A stretch of 64,000 nt of DNA from positions 32,060,501 to 32,124,500 of the forward strand of contig JALJCS010000006.1 of assembly GCA_023055355.1 (NCBI GenBank). The letters are read 5' to 3'. Numbering within the stretch: position 1 is the stretch's first letter; each line of letters starts with the position of its first letter. Below the pieces are notes generated by a model. That model was not told where the DNA came from. It searched no databases and saw nothing but the letters and a program-made list of their open reading frames with translations. Shown piece after piece: positions 12,277 through 22,410 of the stretch. The DNA is from Agelaius tricolor (Eukaryota > Chordata > Aves > Passeriformes > Icteridae). Made by a program: the position numbers and the translations under genes.

Positions 12277-13804
12277 GTACCCAACTCCTTCCCATGCCTC
12301 CAGCCCCACGTCCGCTCCGGGGCTGGGTGGCAGCACTGGTGGGGCGGGGGGGCTGCCGGAGGGGATTTTCCCCTCGCCAGCTGAGCGAGGGGCAAAGAAA
12401 TCGGGTGTGTGTGTGTCCGCGCGTGTGTGATCTCTTTCCTGACTGATTGCTCACCTCCCTGCCACCGGGAGACTTGTTTGGGAGTCAGAGGACACGACAC
12501 CGGGCAGCCCCCGCGTCCCTGGAGGGGAGCCAGGCTTCCCATCGTGGATGCGTCAGGTCTGCGGCTTGTCCCGTAGGATCTTTTTGGCCGGGACAACCAC
12601 GCGCTCCCCTCTTCAGTCTGCTCTATTTTATTTTTATTCTTCCCCATCGCCTAGACAGTGCATACTTCAGGAAATCCCTTACGATCCTCCACACCGGCGG
12701 TTTTGGTTTTTTTTTTTTTTTTTTTTGTATGTGTGTGTGTGTGGGGGTAAGATCAAACGGGTTTTCTGGCCAAGAGCTGTTTGTGGTTTTGTAGGGTGAA
12801 ATGTGCCCGGGCGAGTGCGGAAGCGCCCATAAAGACTGTAAAATCTCTCGCCGACTCATGCCAGCCCCAAGTGCGGTAGTGAGGGCCTTGTTTGCACGTT
12901 GGGTTAAAAAAAAAAAAAAAGGAAAAAAAAGAAAAAAAAAAAAAAAGAGAGGTCCAAATTACCTTGTCACTTCTATGTCTCGGTGGCGCCAGCTCGGAAA
13001 TGGTCCCAATGAATTAATTGCCTTTGGTCTCGGGCACAATGAGGGAGAGTTGCATTTGAAAGCAAAGGCAGCGGACAGGCCTCTTTTCCCCCTGCCCCCA
13101 CTCCTCACTCCCTATTCCCACCTTCCCAGCTCGGCAAAGGCGTCCCTACCCTGACAACAACCCACTTCTCCCCCCTCCCCGTTCCTCAATCACTTCAAGA
13201 AGCCGTGTAGCGTAGAGAGCGCTGTCTGTCCTCCCTCATCCCTTAGAGGCTCGTTGAAAACATCCCATCCTGTTCTTTGGAGGCTGAGCGGACGTCCCTA
13301 AGGCCTCACCTTTCCCTCAGAGAGAACAGTCCCTGTCTGCTGGCTGCTCCACTCCTGGGTCCCTGCTGGCCTGGAGGAAGGAGCAGCGGAGCCGTGCTAC
13401 ACGGATGGCGGGCACACCTGCCTTTTCCGGGCACTCGGGGTCGGGGGATGCTGCGGCGCTCCGGTTTCCCGGTGCGGGAAGCGAGTGTGAGGCTGAGCGA
13501 GCAGACACCGCCATTGCAGGAGGTGTGTGTCGGGGAGGCGGGGGACAGGTAACCCCCCAGCCAGAGTGAACAAGCCCCTCTCAAACCCTCAGGCGGCGTT
13601 TCATCCCCTTTCTCGCTGCCCTCCTCCCCGGTCCTTCTTGGATGTCAGTATCCCAATACCCTCAGTACACCGGGCCGGGCACGGAAACGCGAAATGGGGT
13701 GGGATGGGGGGCCGAGGTGGGTTCGCTGGGGAGGCGGACGGCGAGCATCCCTGCGTGCCCGCCCGCCTCCGAGCGTGTGTCTTTGCTCCGGGCTCCCCAC
13801 GCAG
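12277..13804 (+). other. EVX1: EVX1 intron 1
   Basis: This 1528-base GT-AG intron interrupts codon 145 after its first base. It contains a T-run with GT repeats near 12709-12746 and an A-rich tract at 12906-12947. GC-rich stretches flank it on both exon sides. The pyrimidine-poor end CCCCACGCAG still carries a usable AG at 13803-13804. No extra exon was recognised. Confidence 0.9.
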
Positions 13805-14055
13805 GGCCGTGCTCCGAGGCGCTGGCCGGCAGCCCCAGCGGCGGGGGGGATCACCCCAAGGGCAGCGGAGGCAGCGGCGGCTCCCAGGGCTCGCTGGCCT
13901 GCAGCGCCAGCGACCAGATGCGCCGCTACCGCACCGCCTTCACCCGCGAGCAGATCGCCCGGCTGGAGAAGGAGTTTTACCGCGAGAATTACGTGTCCAG
14001 GCCCCGGAGATGTGAGCTGGCGGCTGCTCTAAATCTGCCAGAAACCACCATCAAG
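13805..14055 (+). CDS. EVX1: EVX1 coding exon 2 (residues 145-228, first 46 homeodomain residues)
   Basis: The split Gly codon is completed and followed by [17 protein letters not shown], a Gly/Ser-rich linker, and [15 protein letters not shown] leading into the homeodomain. The homeodomain begins at residue 183 (13918). Expected core residues are present: Phe at homeodomain position 8, Leu16 and Phe20, then the EVX-typical [20 protein letters not shown]. The exon ends at ATCAAG/GTACAC, between homeodomain positions 46 and 47, so the second splice junction cuts the DNA-recognition helix. The reading phase at the 3' boundary is 0. This exon alone cannot bind DNA, because helix 3 is completed by exon 3. 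Confidence 0.96.
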
Positions 14056-14761
14056 GTACACGCAGCTCGGACATGTTTCCAATTAGCACGATATAAATCT
14101 GTATGGCCAAACTTCCTTGCAAAACTCGGGAAAGCACTTCGCCAGCATAACCCTCCCTCTCAGCTCCCCCCGCCCCTTTCCTGGCCCTGCCCGCACCCTG
14201 CAGCAATGCAGGAGATGGGACACGGCTCCCGGAGCCATCCCGGTCAGCGCCGCTAATCTGCCCTCTCCCTAGCAGATTACTTTTAACCTTCCCTTCGGTT
14301 CAGTCCAGATCTCGCTCAGCTCTTGAGGGAGGGAAGAGAAAGCCAGTAGCAGATCTTGTTTCGATCTCGCTTTGCTTTGTCTTTTCCAAAACATTTGCAC
14401 ATGAAAATAAACCCCGTAGCAACAGTCCCAGGTAGCTGTGGATGCGAAAGGGCAGCGATGAGGCAGAGCCGCCCGGCTGGCCGGAACCCGGGGACGGGGG
14501 GTGGGCAGGACAAGCCCTAACAAGCGAAGAGGAAAACAAGCACCCTCAAAGGGCTGCTCCTCTGGGTCTCCCTGTAGATTTTTATAGGGGCTTAACTGAT
14601 CCCTCTGTACGTGATGACAAGTCCCTCTAGGAGGGAAAGCTGGCGCCGGTCTCCGCTCTCGGGCAGACCCACGTCCGCCGCACCGCCCTGGGAGCGGGGC
14701 CGGGGCCGGCGGCCCGGCGGAGAGCGGCGGGTGACGGCTCTCGCCTCTCCTCTGTCCGCAG
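14056..14761 (+). other. EVX1: EVX1 intron 2 (inside the homeodomain)
   Basis: This 706-base GT-AG phase-0 intron has its donor GTACAC at 14056 and its acceptor at CTCTGTCCGCAG ending 14761. The frame stays open from exon 2 into the intron as far as 14256, but the continuation loses the WFQNRR helix and is not expected as a functional isoform. The last 130 bases are CpG-rich. Confidence 0.93.
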
Positions 14762-15292
14762 GTTTGGTTCCAGAACCGCAGGATGAAGGACAAGCGGCAG
14801 CGCCTGGCCATGACCTGGCCTCACCCGGCCGACCCGGCGTTTTACACATACATGATGAGCCACGCGGCAGCCACCGGGAACCTGCCGTACCCATTCCCGT
14901 CCCACCTGCCCCTGCCCTACTACTCCCACATGGGCATCGGCGCCACCTCGGCCTCTGCCGCCACCCCCTTCAGTACCCCCCTGAGGCCTCTGGACACCTT
15001 CAGGGTCCTGTCCCACCCGTACCCGAGACCAGAACTGCTGTGCGCCTTCAGACATCCCTCTCTCTACCCTGCCCCAACTCATGGACTCAGCAGCGCCGGG
15101 GGCAGCCCCTGCTCCTGCCTGGCATGCCACAGCGGCCAGTCCAACGGGCTGGCGCAGAGACCCTCCGGATCAGACTTTACCTGCTCGGCCACAACCAGGA
15201 CTGACTCCTTTCTCACTTTCACGCCCTCTGTGCTGAGCAAAGCCACCTCAGTTTCCATGGACCAGAGAGAAGAAGTACCTTTAACGAGATAA
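14762..15292 (+). CDS. EVX1: EVX1 coding exon 3 (residues 229-404 and stop)
   Basis: This exon opens with [14 protein letters not shown], the end of the homeodomain recognition helix (Trp48, Phe49, Gln50, Asn51, Arg53), finishing the domain at residue 242. It continues with the EVX-specific [20 protein letters not shown], a Pro/Ser/Tyr-rich region, [20 protein letters not shown], the cysteine motif [18 protein letters not shown] and the conserved C-terminus [10 protein letters not shown] before TAA at 15290-15292. The three exons total 1215 bases (404 residues), close to human EVX1 (407). The [10 protein letters not shown] and PLTR-end wording points to EVX1 and not EVX2. No frameshift or missing key residue is seen. 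Confidence 0.97.
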   Translation, partial: VWFQNRRMKDKRQRLAMTWPHPADPAFYTYMMSHAAATGNLPYPFPSHLPLPYYSHMGIGATSASAATPFSTPLRPLDTFRVLSHPYPRPELLCAFRHPSLYPAPTHGLSSAGGSPCSCLACHSGQSNGLAQRPSGSDFTCSATTRTDSFLTFTPSVLSKATSVSMDQREEVPLTR

Positions 15293-15507
15293 ACCTTTGT
15301 CTTAGGGTTATTAAATACTCATCCCTTTCCCGGACTTCTCTTCGAGTTAATGTACCTACAGCCCATGTTTATTTAATCGTGTTCTCTCCTCAGCCGCGGA
15401 CACCCACAGGAAAAAAAGAAAAAAAAAAGAAAAAAAAAAGAAAAAAAAGAAGAAAAGAGACTAAAAATAGCTCAGTCTTAAAAGGATTTACATTCCAAGG
15501 GGGGAAA

Positions 15508-15513
15508 AATAAA
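15508..15513 (+). terminator. candidate polyadenylation signal AATAAA for EVX1
   Basis: This is the first canonical AATAAA after the EVX1 stop, but it sits in an A/G-rich low-complexity stretch with no clear GT-rich downstream element. It is a weak candidate. Confidence 0.25.
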
Positions 15514-15820
15514 AGAAAGAAGAAGGGAAGAATTACTAGTGATTTATCTCTGAGAAGGTATTCAGGCACGAAGGAGGAAGAAAATCAACTCGAATGAAAT
15601 ATGGTCCAGCCAGCCACATACAGAAATGTGCTGGGACTTTCTTTTCCGTGGATAGACTTCTTCCCAAGGGCTGGGGGTTCTGCGGATCACAACAAACCTT
15701 ATGCACAAATCTATGAGACGGAGAAGGAAAATCTGAAATACTTGAAAGAAACACTATCTTGATAATGAAATGGCTTGTGCGCATGAAGAAAGCAAAGATG
15801 TAATCCCTCAGTGTTCAGAA

Positions 15821-15826
15821 AATAAA
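15821..15826 (+). terminator. candidate polyadenylation signal AATAAA for EVX1
   Basis: A canonical hexamer about 530 bases after the stop, with GT-containing sequence about 35-70 bases further on. It is more plausible than the first, but further AATAAA words exist (for example 17150-17155), so the true site is undecided. Confidence 0.35.
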
Positions 15827-15850
15827 AACAACAGGCAAACAACAAAAACA

Positions 15851-17280
15851 AACCCCAAAAGGTTTCCGGTTTGCAACTCGGCAGTATTATCCAGTTGTCT
15901 CTATGGAAAATAACAATGCTTTACCATAAAGAAAACCTGTCATTCTGTACATTACTTTCGTGGTTTAATTGCATTCTTTACCCTCCCTTGTCTCGTCCTT
16001 CGTTGTGAGCAGAAATCCAGCGTTTCAATTCCTCTTTCATTCCAAATTTTATTTTTAAGAGGCAGACTGGAACTGGCAGGGGAAAAATACGAGCTCCTGC
16101 CTCTTTATGGGTCAGAGCTATTATTTGTCCTTTAAATAACAATGTCCTATTATCAGTCGCTGAAATGTGCACACACTGACGAAATTAGCAAGTGATGTAT
16201 ATGTAAAGAGGGTTTTTGAATATCGAATGTACAATGCTCCGCGAGCAAAGACCCCGTGCCAAACGCTAACAAGCCGCCAAGGGAAGAGATTAGAGGTGAC
16301 AGGGAGCACAACTCCTTCAGACAATCACCAGTCTGTAAATTGGAGCAAAGGCGATTTCCTTCCTTTGTACTTCAGCCTTCAGTTCTCTCATTGCCTTCTC
16401 CTTGCTATGTCTTCTCTTTATTATTTTTTTTAAATTTTGTTTTTTAAGTAATTATTTCATTTGTCGGGTTTTGTGTTTCTTTCTCCATCCTTGATCTTTG
16501 CATTTGTGTGTGTCCTTCACACTGGTCACTCTTCCTTCTTGAAGAGCATTTCTTTCACAAAGTCACCCACCCGTCTCCTATCCAGAAGGTATTTCGGAAG
16601 AAGGTAGCAGAATTGCTTTTGCTTGATTTCTGTAACCCTAAATTAAAAAAAAAAAAAAAAACCAAAAAACGCAAACAAACAAAAAAAACACGGCCACGGA
16701 TCTGGATAGTGGTTTCTTCCAAAACCGACATTATTTATTTCATTCTGTTTTAAAATAGCCCAAAAATACACTGCCATAATTTGTCACCATGACGGAATAG
16801 CAACAAAAATAACAACACCAAAACCCATAATAACGACACGTTTTAACAATCTCTCATATTGTTGTCGCGCTTGTTAAAAAAAAAAAAAAAGGTTCAAATG
16901 TTGCTTAAGACGAATTTCACCGTGCAGTTTCTAATAGTTACAGTTCAACAAGCAGGAAAATAAATGCTGGACAGAACAAAGACTTGTTGACACCTCTGTA
17001 TCTACTTTGTACTAAATTGCTCAGAAGCCTCTGGTTTACTGCCACACCGGAGACTTTTTGTCTTTAGGAGAGGGAGTGCATAGCAGCTTTTCCCTATAGC
17101 GGATGGAGAGCAGGGAAGAGACACGGGCGTGCCAGGACATATTTTTTCCAATAAAAAAATATTGTTTATTACAGCTTTAAAAGCCCCATTCAAAGTCACA
17201 ATCTTTAAATCATTAACGCCAGATTATTCCACTCTTTATAAATGAGATTTCCTCATGGACATGAAAGCAATGGCCCTTTT
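15851..17280. other. EVX1 downstream flank, AT-rich
   Basis: AT-rich sequence with A-tracts at about 16645-16690 and 16876-16890. An AATAAA lies at 17150. Part may be an extended EVX1 3' UTR. No coding exon was recognised. Confidence 0.4.
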
Positions 17281-18090
17281 TGGACACTCACAAAATAGAT
17301 TCTCCCTCCCCGTCCCCGTCCCGTCCCCCCCCCCGGAAATAACAATTGTAAACAGCGTCCAAGGGGAGAGCCGAACAACATCCGAGCTTTGCAAGCCTTT
17401 CCCCCTCTTTTACTTTGTCTTTTAGCAGACAGAAGAACCAGTACGATAAAATAGGAGCTGCGGGGCCAGTGCTTGGTATCATTCCCCCGGCAACCGCGGG
17501 AGAAGGGAGCGCTGAAGAGGTCGGGGAGGGGTAGGACGGCAGCTGAGCTCTATCCACCAAAAACGGGGTCTCTCACATAGCCCACGACTCTCATTCGTGG
17601 GCCAGGCACAGGCACCTGCTGGGCCGAGAGCGCAGGCCAAGATCCGGCCGAGGCTGCTGCTGCGACCGCGGCAGCAGTTTGCTCTTGCAGAGTGACCAGC
17701 TCAGCAAATGCCATCGGCTGGCGCACACATACGTATATTTTATATATCTAGGAGCGTGTGAGAGAAAAAGAGCATTTAAGTCTCTGATTACCACTTCCAC
17801 CCGTGACTGGGACATCCCCCCTGAGCAGACGGGGAGCGAGCGGGGAGGCAGGGACAGGGAAAGCCCGCAGCCGGCGCGGTCCCCCTGTCCCCCGGCTCCA
17901 GAGCCGCCCTCCCGGTCGCCCACTCCCGGAGGATGCTGCGGCAAAGGGGGGCTGTGAATTTCTCGGCGACTCGGTCACAGGGCAGAGATTGCCTGCGACA
18001 GGTAAATAGGCTGCGGGTCGCGGTAATGCCAAGCGTATTTTCAGTTAATAGGGGAGGGAAAATGAGGTGTCTGGAGCGATATTGGAAAGT
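17281..18090. promoter_or_regulatory. CpG-rich block downstream of EVX1 (part 1)
   Basis: GC/CpG-rich sequence, densest at about 17310-17350, 17460-17550 and 17600-17970. There is no TATA box or exon that would identify a gene. CpG-rich blocks on both sides of a developmental homeobox gene are typical Polycomb-bound territory, but this call rests on composition only. Confidence 0.35.
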
Positions 18091-18250
18091 ACAAGATCGA
18101 TGATCCGTCCTCGTGTCCAATCAGCAGCCTTTAATTGACTGTATTTTCTAGGTAATTGAGCCGCTGTGCTCCTAAATTGAAGTGGAAGATATAACAATAC
18201 ATCTCAGTGGGAGGAATTACTCATTACTTCATAATGAAATTTTCCATTTG
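18091..18250. promoter_or_regulatory. candidate enhancer with CCAAT and TAATTG homeodomain motifs
   Basis: An AT-rich island between CpG-rich blocks. It carries CCAAT followed by CCTTTAATTGACTGT (core 18099-18142), then GGTAATTGAG and several ATTA words. TAATTG/TAATTA are standard homeodomain binding cores. The core resembles another segment at 21714-21750. The regulatory role is inferred. Confidence 0.35.
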
Positions 18251-18625
18251 CTGCGTGGGGCCGATGCCGTTAACACCTTCGCCGCCGGTGGTGGTGTCCG
18301 CGGCCCCACGTGGGGCGCTGGCTCCGGGCACGCGTGGGGCATTGACGGCGGCGAGGGCACACACGGGGCACCCCGCCGGCAGCAGGTTCTGCCTTTGGCC
18401 CCGAGCCACTGCCACCAGGCAGGCAGATTTCCATGGCCTCGCCCTGGTCGGGGATGAGACCCTTCGAGGAACTGGGGTGAGGCCCCCGGGGAGGCGGCGA
18501 TGGGCACCTGGCCCCTTGTCACCAGCGGGAGTGGAGTTTCCTTCGGGGTACCCCATGTGCTACATCGGGTTCGGTCCCTGGCCAGCCAAATTCAGCTCCT
18601 AAAGGCGGTCCCTCCCACCCCCCCG
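18251..18625. promoter_or_regulatory. CpG-rich block downstream of EVX1 (part 2)
   Basis: GC-rich, CpG-rich sequence that keeps several frames open by chance. No homology to a known protein is visible in those frames. Confidence 0.35.
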
Positions 18626-19030
18626 CGCCTTGTTAGCGTTTGATTGATTGCCTTATTAAAGCGTGTTCTTGTAAGTGTGACCGAGCTGATTGCACTGCAT
18701 ATGTTTGGGATAATGCTCATTTTAAACAACTGAATAATAATACTACTAATAAAAAAAGAACCAGAAGAGGAAGAAGATGAGCTCTAGAGAACGGGTTAAG
18801 CCTAAACGATCCCGGGGAGCAGCGCTGTAACTCGCGCATTAAATTGGTCCTTTACTATCAAATCACTCAACCCATCTTTGTTGTGTTTTATCTGTCACCT
18901 CCTGTACCATTAAGTGAAATAGCAACGAGACTGACGCTTACGTTCCCGTCTCAGACTATATGTTTTTATTAAGGTTGTATGATTAAACTGGATCGGATCT
19001 GCTTTCCCAGCACTATGCTTTACTTCAGCG
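18626..19030. promoter_or_regulatory. candidate regulatory segment, TGATTGATTG/ATTA-rich
   Basis: Starts with TTTGATTGATTG (PBX/MEIS-like TGATTGAT words) and continues with TTTATTAAGG, GATTAAAC and CATTAAAT words. Its complexity is higher than ordinary AT-rich spacer. Sequence of this type next to EVX/HOX genes is often conserved non-coding DNA, but conservation was not tested. Confidence 0.3.
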
Positions 19031-19960
19031 CCTAAATCATTGGCAAATCGTCTCTCCATATTTCACGTTTTCTGCTGGGTTGTTCGGTCATTTGCCAGCA
19101 CCTGCAGAAAAGCATGCGGCTCCTTTAGCTTTTTGGCTTGTCTATCTGAAAGATCCTTTTGTTTTCTATTATTCTCCTGCTCGCCTGGCTACTTTATTTT
19201 ACTACCGAGTTTAGCCCCTGAAAACACCCTCTACCATATGTCACCCCAAGGCTCGCTGTCCTGCCTCTTACAATAGTGTCACCCCGGGGTAAAGCCCACG
19301 TCAGGATGAGCTGAAGTCTCTTTAACACAAATGGCTTCATTTAGGCGCATCAGGTTCCTGGGTGGATGGAAAGGGGGAGAGAAACCAGCCCCACGCGCTT
19401 TTTGCTTCATCCTTCTACCCGGAGCCCCTTACATGTTGCCTGCTCCATTCAGATCTTCTCGCTTCTCCTTCTGTGAGGCGGGAGCGTCCCGTCCTGACCC
19501 TGGAGAGCTGGTACTGCGGCAGGGGTGCGGTTACAATAGGTTAGGGTAGATCCCCGCCGGAACTGGTCCCTGGTTTAGGAAGTTTTTCTTCTCTCTCTCA
19601 GGCAGGAGGGAGAAGAAATAGCTAGTTCAAGATCTCCTACCAAGAATGATCAAATGAACAAATAGATCACAACCTCTGGCTTCCAATTCACCGTGTGCTC
19701 CCACCCCACTTTTTTTTTTTTAATTTTTGTTTTTTAAAATCACCTACCCCGAGTGTATCTACGACCAAGAATGTAGTGCAGGTTTACACTAATATTTACA
19801 AACCTCACTTTAAAGAATTTCAATCGGTGTATTTCATGCACATATACATGCAGAGCAAACACATAAAGTGATTTTCCCTGCTGCCCTCTCTGCAAAGAAG
19901 TGCCTGGGACTTCAGAGACAGAAATTGCCACTTAAGAACATCACATGAAAGTATTAAGTA
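19031..19960. other. intergenic, nothing recognised
   Basis: Mixed sequence with a T-rich stretch at about 19708-19736. No gene or repeat family was recognised. Confidence 0.4.
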
Positions 19961-20345
19961 ATTATTTAAAACAAGGCTGTTTAGAAAAATATTTGTGTTT
20001 ATTGCAGCTGCTCGATTGGCCTCGTTAAATCTGGGGAGCATTTAAATTGTGTTACAGTCTCATTTAAATCCAGTTTCGTTCCAGCAGGCTGCAAAGCCTG
20101 AATAGAACCAATCACTCCATAATGATGATGAATGAGAAATTAATTCAGATACAAGCAAGACAATTTAGGCCTTCATCTGTTTAAATAGCCTTCCAAGATT
20201 ATTCGCAATTGCAGGTCACAGATTTAATCAATTGTCCAATCTTGTGAAAGTCATATCCTTGCATCTTCATCGAGATTATTTATAGCGCGGTGAAGCCCAG
20301 TGAAAGGTATACACTCTTAACAGGAACAATTACTTAAAGAGAAGA
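19961..20345. promoter_or_regulatory. candidate regulatory segment with dense ATTA/TTAAAT words
   Basis: Contains AATTATTTAAA, GTTTATTGCAG, CATTTAAATTG, CATAATGATGATGAATGAG, AATTAATTC and ATTTATAG words within under 400 bases, immediately before the next CpG-rich block. This suggests a homeodomain/HOX-CDX-bound element. It is inference from motif density. Confidence 0.3.
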
Positions 20346-22085
20346 GTTTGCAAAATGAAAAACAAATGCCTCCGTGGGCAGTAAACCATCAAACACTTCC
20401 TCGCTCTCCCGACACATCCTCTCCGGCCTGAGCAGAGGAACGGAGCTGCAGGTGGGGAAAAGGGGACCATCACCAAACTCCATCCCCGCCGTATCGGCTC
20501 CTATGCTCTTCAGCACAGCCACCCGCACTCCTTCGTGGGCCACCCAGTCTAGTCTCTGCGGAGCCGTGCTTTGCTCCCGAGGGCGATGGCCGCAGAAAGG
20601 ACGCGTTAAAAAGCAGCTTTTAATCACGCAACAATAAGCAAACCGCGCCGCTGCTCAGCCCGGGGATGCCAAGCTCTCCTGCGGGGAGACCTGTCATTTT
20701 CTGCCTCTGACTGGCTCCTATCGAGGTATATAAATATATATGCGTACCGGCAGCCCTGTTTCAGGCCGAGCCCTGCGAATGCCCCGGCCCAGCCCTGCAC
20801 ACAGCCAGCCTCCCTCTGGCGCGGTGCTCGCCCGGCTCAGGATGGAGCCGGCAAAGGATCACTGCACCACTCCTGGAAGCGCCGGCTCTTTCTTTCGGGC
20901 TTGGAGCAGCCTCACCTGGGAAAACCCGAATAACTCAGGGTTAATAAAGCCTCCACAAAAGTTGAAATAAACCACTTTCGTAACGAGGAGAACTGTTTCA
21001 TTTCTCGAAAGAGTTGGAAAGCAAAGAAGAGACCAGACTTGTTTGTCAGTGTCCCGGTGTATAACTGCCTCCTCCCGCTTCTCATCCTTTCTCCAAACAC
21101 CTCCCATGTACCTGGAGCCCCCCTGGCACTGAAGCCCTGTCTGGGGCTCTTGCAGGCTCCTGCCCAGACTCAAGGGGTGATCCCGGGCTCGGAGAAACAC
21201 CTGCTGCCCTAAAGGGGCTTACCCCATGGCACCGGGAATACAGTGCGAAGGGAAAACCTGGGGTATGGTAGGGGTAGGACCCGGCCCCACGTCCTCTGTC
21301 CAAGGGATCCTGAAGGTGGGAGCTCCGAGTTCCGCTGGGCAGCGCGGATCCTCCGGCCCTGTGTCCCTGCTGGGGACGAGGGGCTCTCCGAAGAGCCACC
21401 GCAGTCTGAGCCGCAGGGAGAGGAGGGTTTCATGGGTGGGAGTGTGCGAGGGTCGGCACAGGTGGGTCAACACGAGGTGAGCTGTCCTCCCGGTGAACCG
21501 GGGGCACCAATGCAGTTTTTCCTCACCGGAAAGGACAGCGTGGGGCGCGCTGACCCGCGGGCACTGCTGGGCTGGGAAACGCGAGGGTTTCGGGCAGCAG
21601 AGCGGGCCAGGGGAGCGCGCAGCCCGACACGGGGAGCTGGAGCGGTGCCTAAAACAAAAGCCTGCCTACAGGACCCCCAGAGCTCCAAGGAGCCGGTCTC
21701 AGCGACAGACTTTGATGTATCGCTGTCCAATTAGTGCCTTTAATTGGTGTCCTCTGGGACAGGCAACCCGGGAGCTGAGGCGGCGAGAGCTCTCTCGGCA
21801 AGCTCTGCCCGCTCGCAAGGTAACAGATAAATAATGCGGCCGGGCGGGAGGAATCCTGTTTCCCTCTCCCTCCTAGAAGGAGCGGGGAAACGACCGAGCA
21901 AACCCGAGGCCAACTGCTTGCAAACCGCCCCGGGGAGCTCCGTGCCCACGGACACGCGTGTGCCCAGGCAGGGAGGGACGTGGGGTGTAGCTGCTCCCAC
22001 ATTTAGCCGAACCCCGGCTATCGACGCCCCCCTCCCCGCCAGCTGCGGAGGGGGGGTCACCAGCGTGGAAACGACGCTGCTTAGC
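20346..22085. promoter_or_regulatory. last CpG-rich block before the gene desert
   Basis: GC/CpG-rich sequence at about 20380-20890 and 21100-22080. A TATA-like stretch (ATATAAATATATA) lies at about 20727-20741, just before GC-rich sequence, which is promoter-like, but no exon follows. An AT-rich homeodomain-type element is embedded at 21714-21750. After this block CpG becomes rare for the rest of the window. Confidence 0.35.
21714..21750. promoter_or_regulatory. inverted homeodomain-type site
   Basis: CCAATTA at 21727-21733 and its exact reverse complement TAATTGG at 21741-21747 are separated by 7 bases. Two opposed TAAT cores are a plausible paired homeodomain site. The segment shares its core with 18099-18142. 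Confidence 0.4.
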
Positions 22086-22410
22086 ACATACCGCACGCTC
22101 CTTCCAATTTGGCTAATGAAGGTCCCCGTTAAGCGTAATTTTAGAGGTTAAATGAGGCTGACTGCAGATTTAAAGACGCTTGATAAAATGTCTTATTTGG
22201 ATGACAGCAATTGTATATCTAGATGCCGTTACAGCGGTCTAGATTTACCTTGGGGGAGGAGGAGGAGGAGGAAACAAAGCAAACACTCTAACAGGGAGGG
22301 AGGAAAACGCTTCGCCAATTTACTCTAAACCAAAAATGCTTGGTCGAAAGAAAAATTGATCGCTTCATTCATCAAATGAATAAAACACATTTCTGAGATC
22401 AGAAGGTGCT
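22086..22410. promoter_or_regulatory. candidate regulatory segment at the GC/AT transition
   Basis: Carries GGCTAATGAAGG, GTAATTTTAG, GATAAAATG and CTAGATTTACC words, then a short GGA repeat at about 22256-22273. It sits where CpG-rich DNA gives way to the desert. The role is inferred only. Confidence 0.25.

Larger units (their letters stand above)
15293..15850 (+). other. EVX1: EVX1 3' UTR (extent uncertain)
   Basis: Non-coding sequence directly after the stop codon, including an A/G-rich tract at about 15409-15465. Candidate polyadenylation hexamers are listed separately. The real 3' end needs transcript data. Confidence 0.5.

Noticed and set aside
11717..12647. Long minus-strand frames opposite EVX1 exon 1 (158 and 249 codons)
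   Set aside because: They are shadows of a GC-rich coding exon with no recognisable domain. An antisense lncRNA is possible but not shown by these frames.
14056..14256. Read-through of exon 2 into intron 2
   Set aside because: Good GT and AG sites and the split homeodomain show that this is intron. Read-through would lose the recognition helix.
18285..18330. CTCF-like CACGTGGGGCGCTGG
   Set aside because: The spacing inside the core does not fit the CTCF consensus well.
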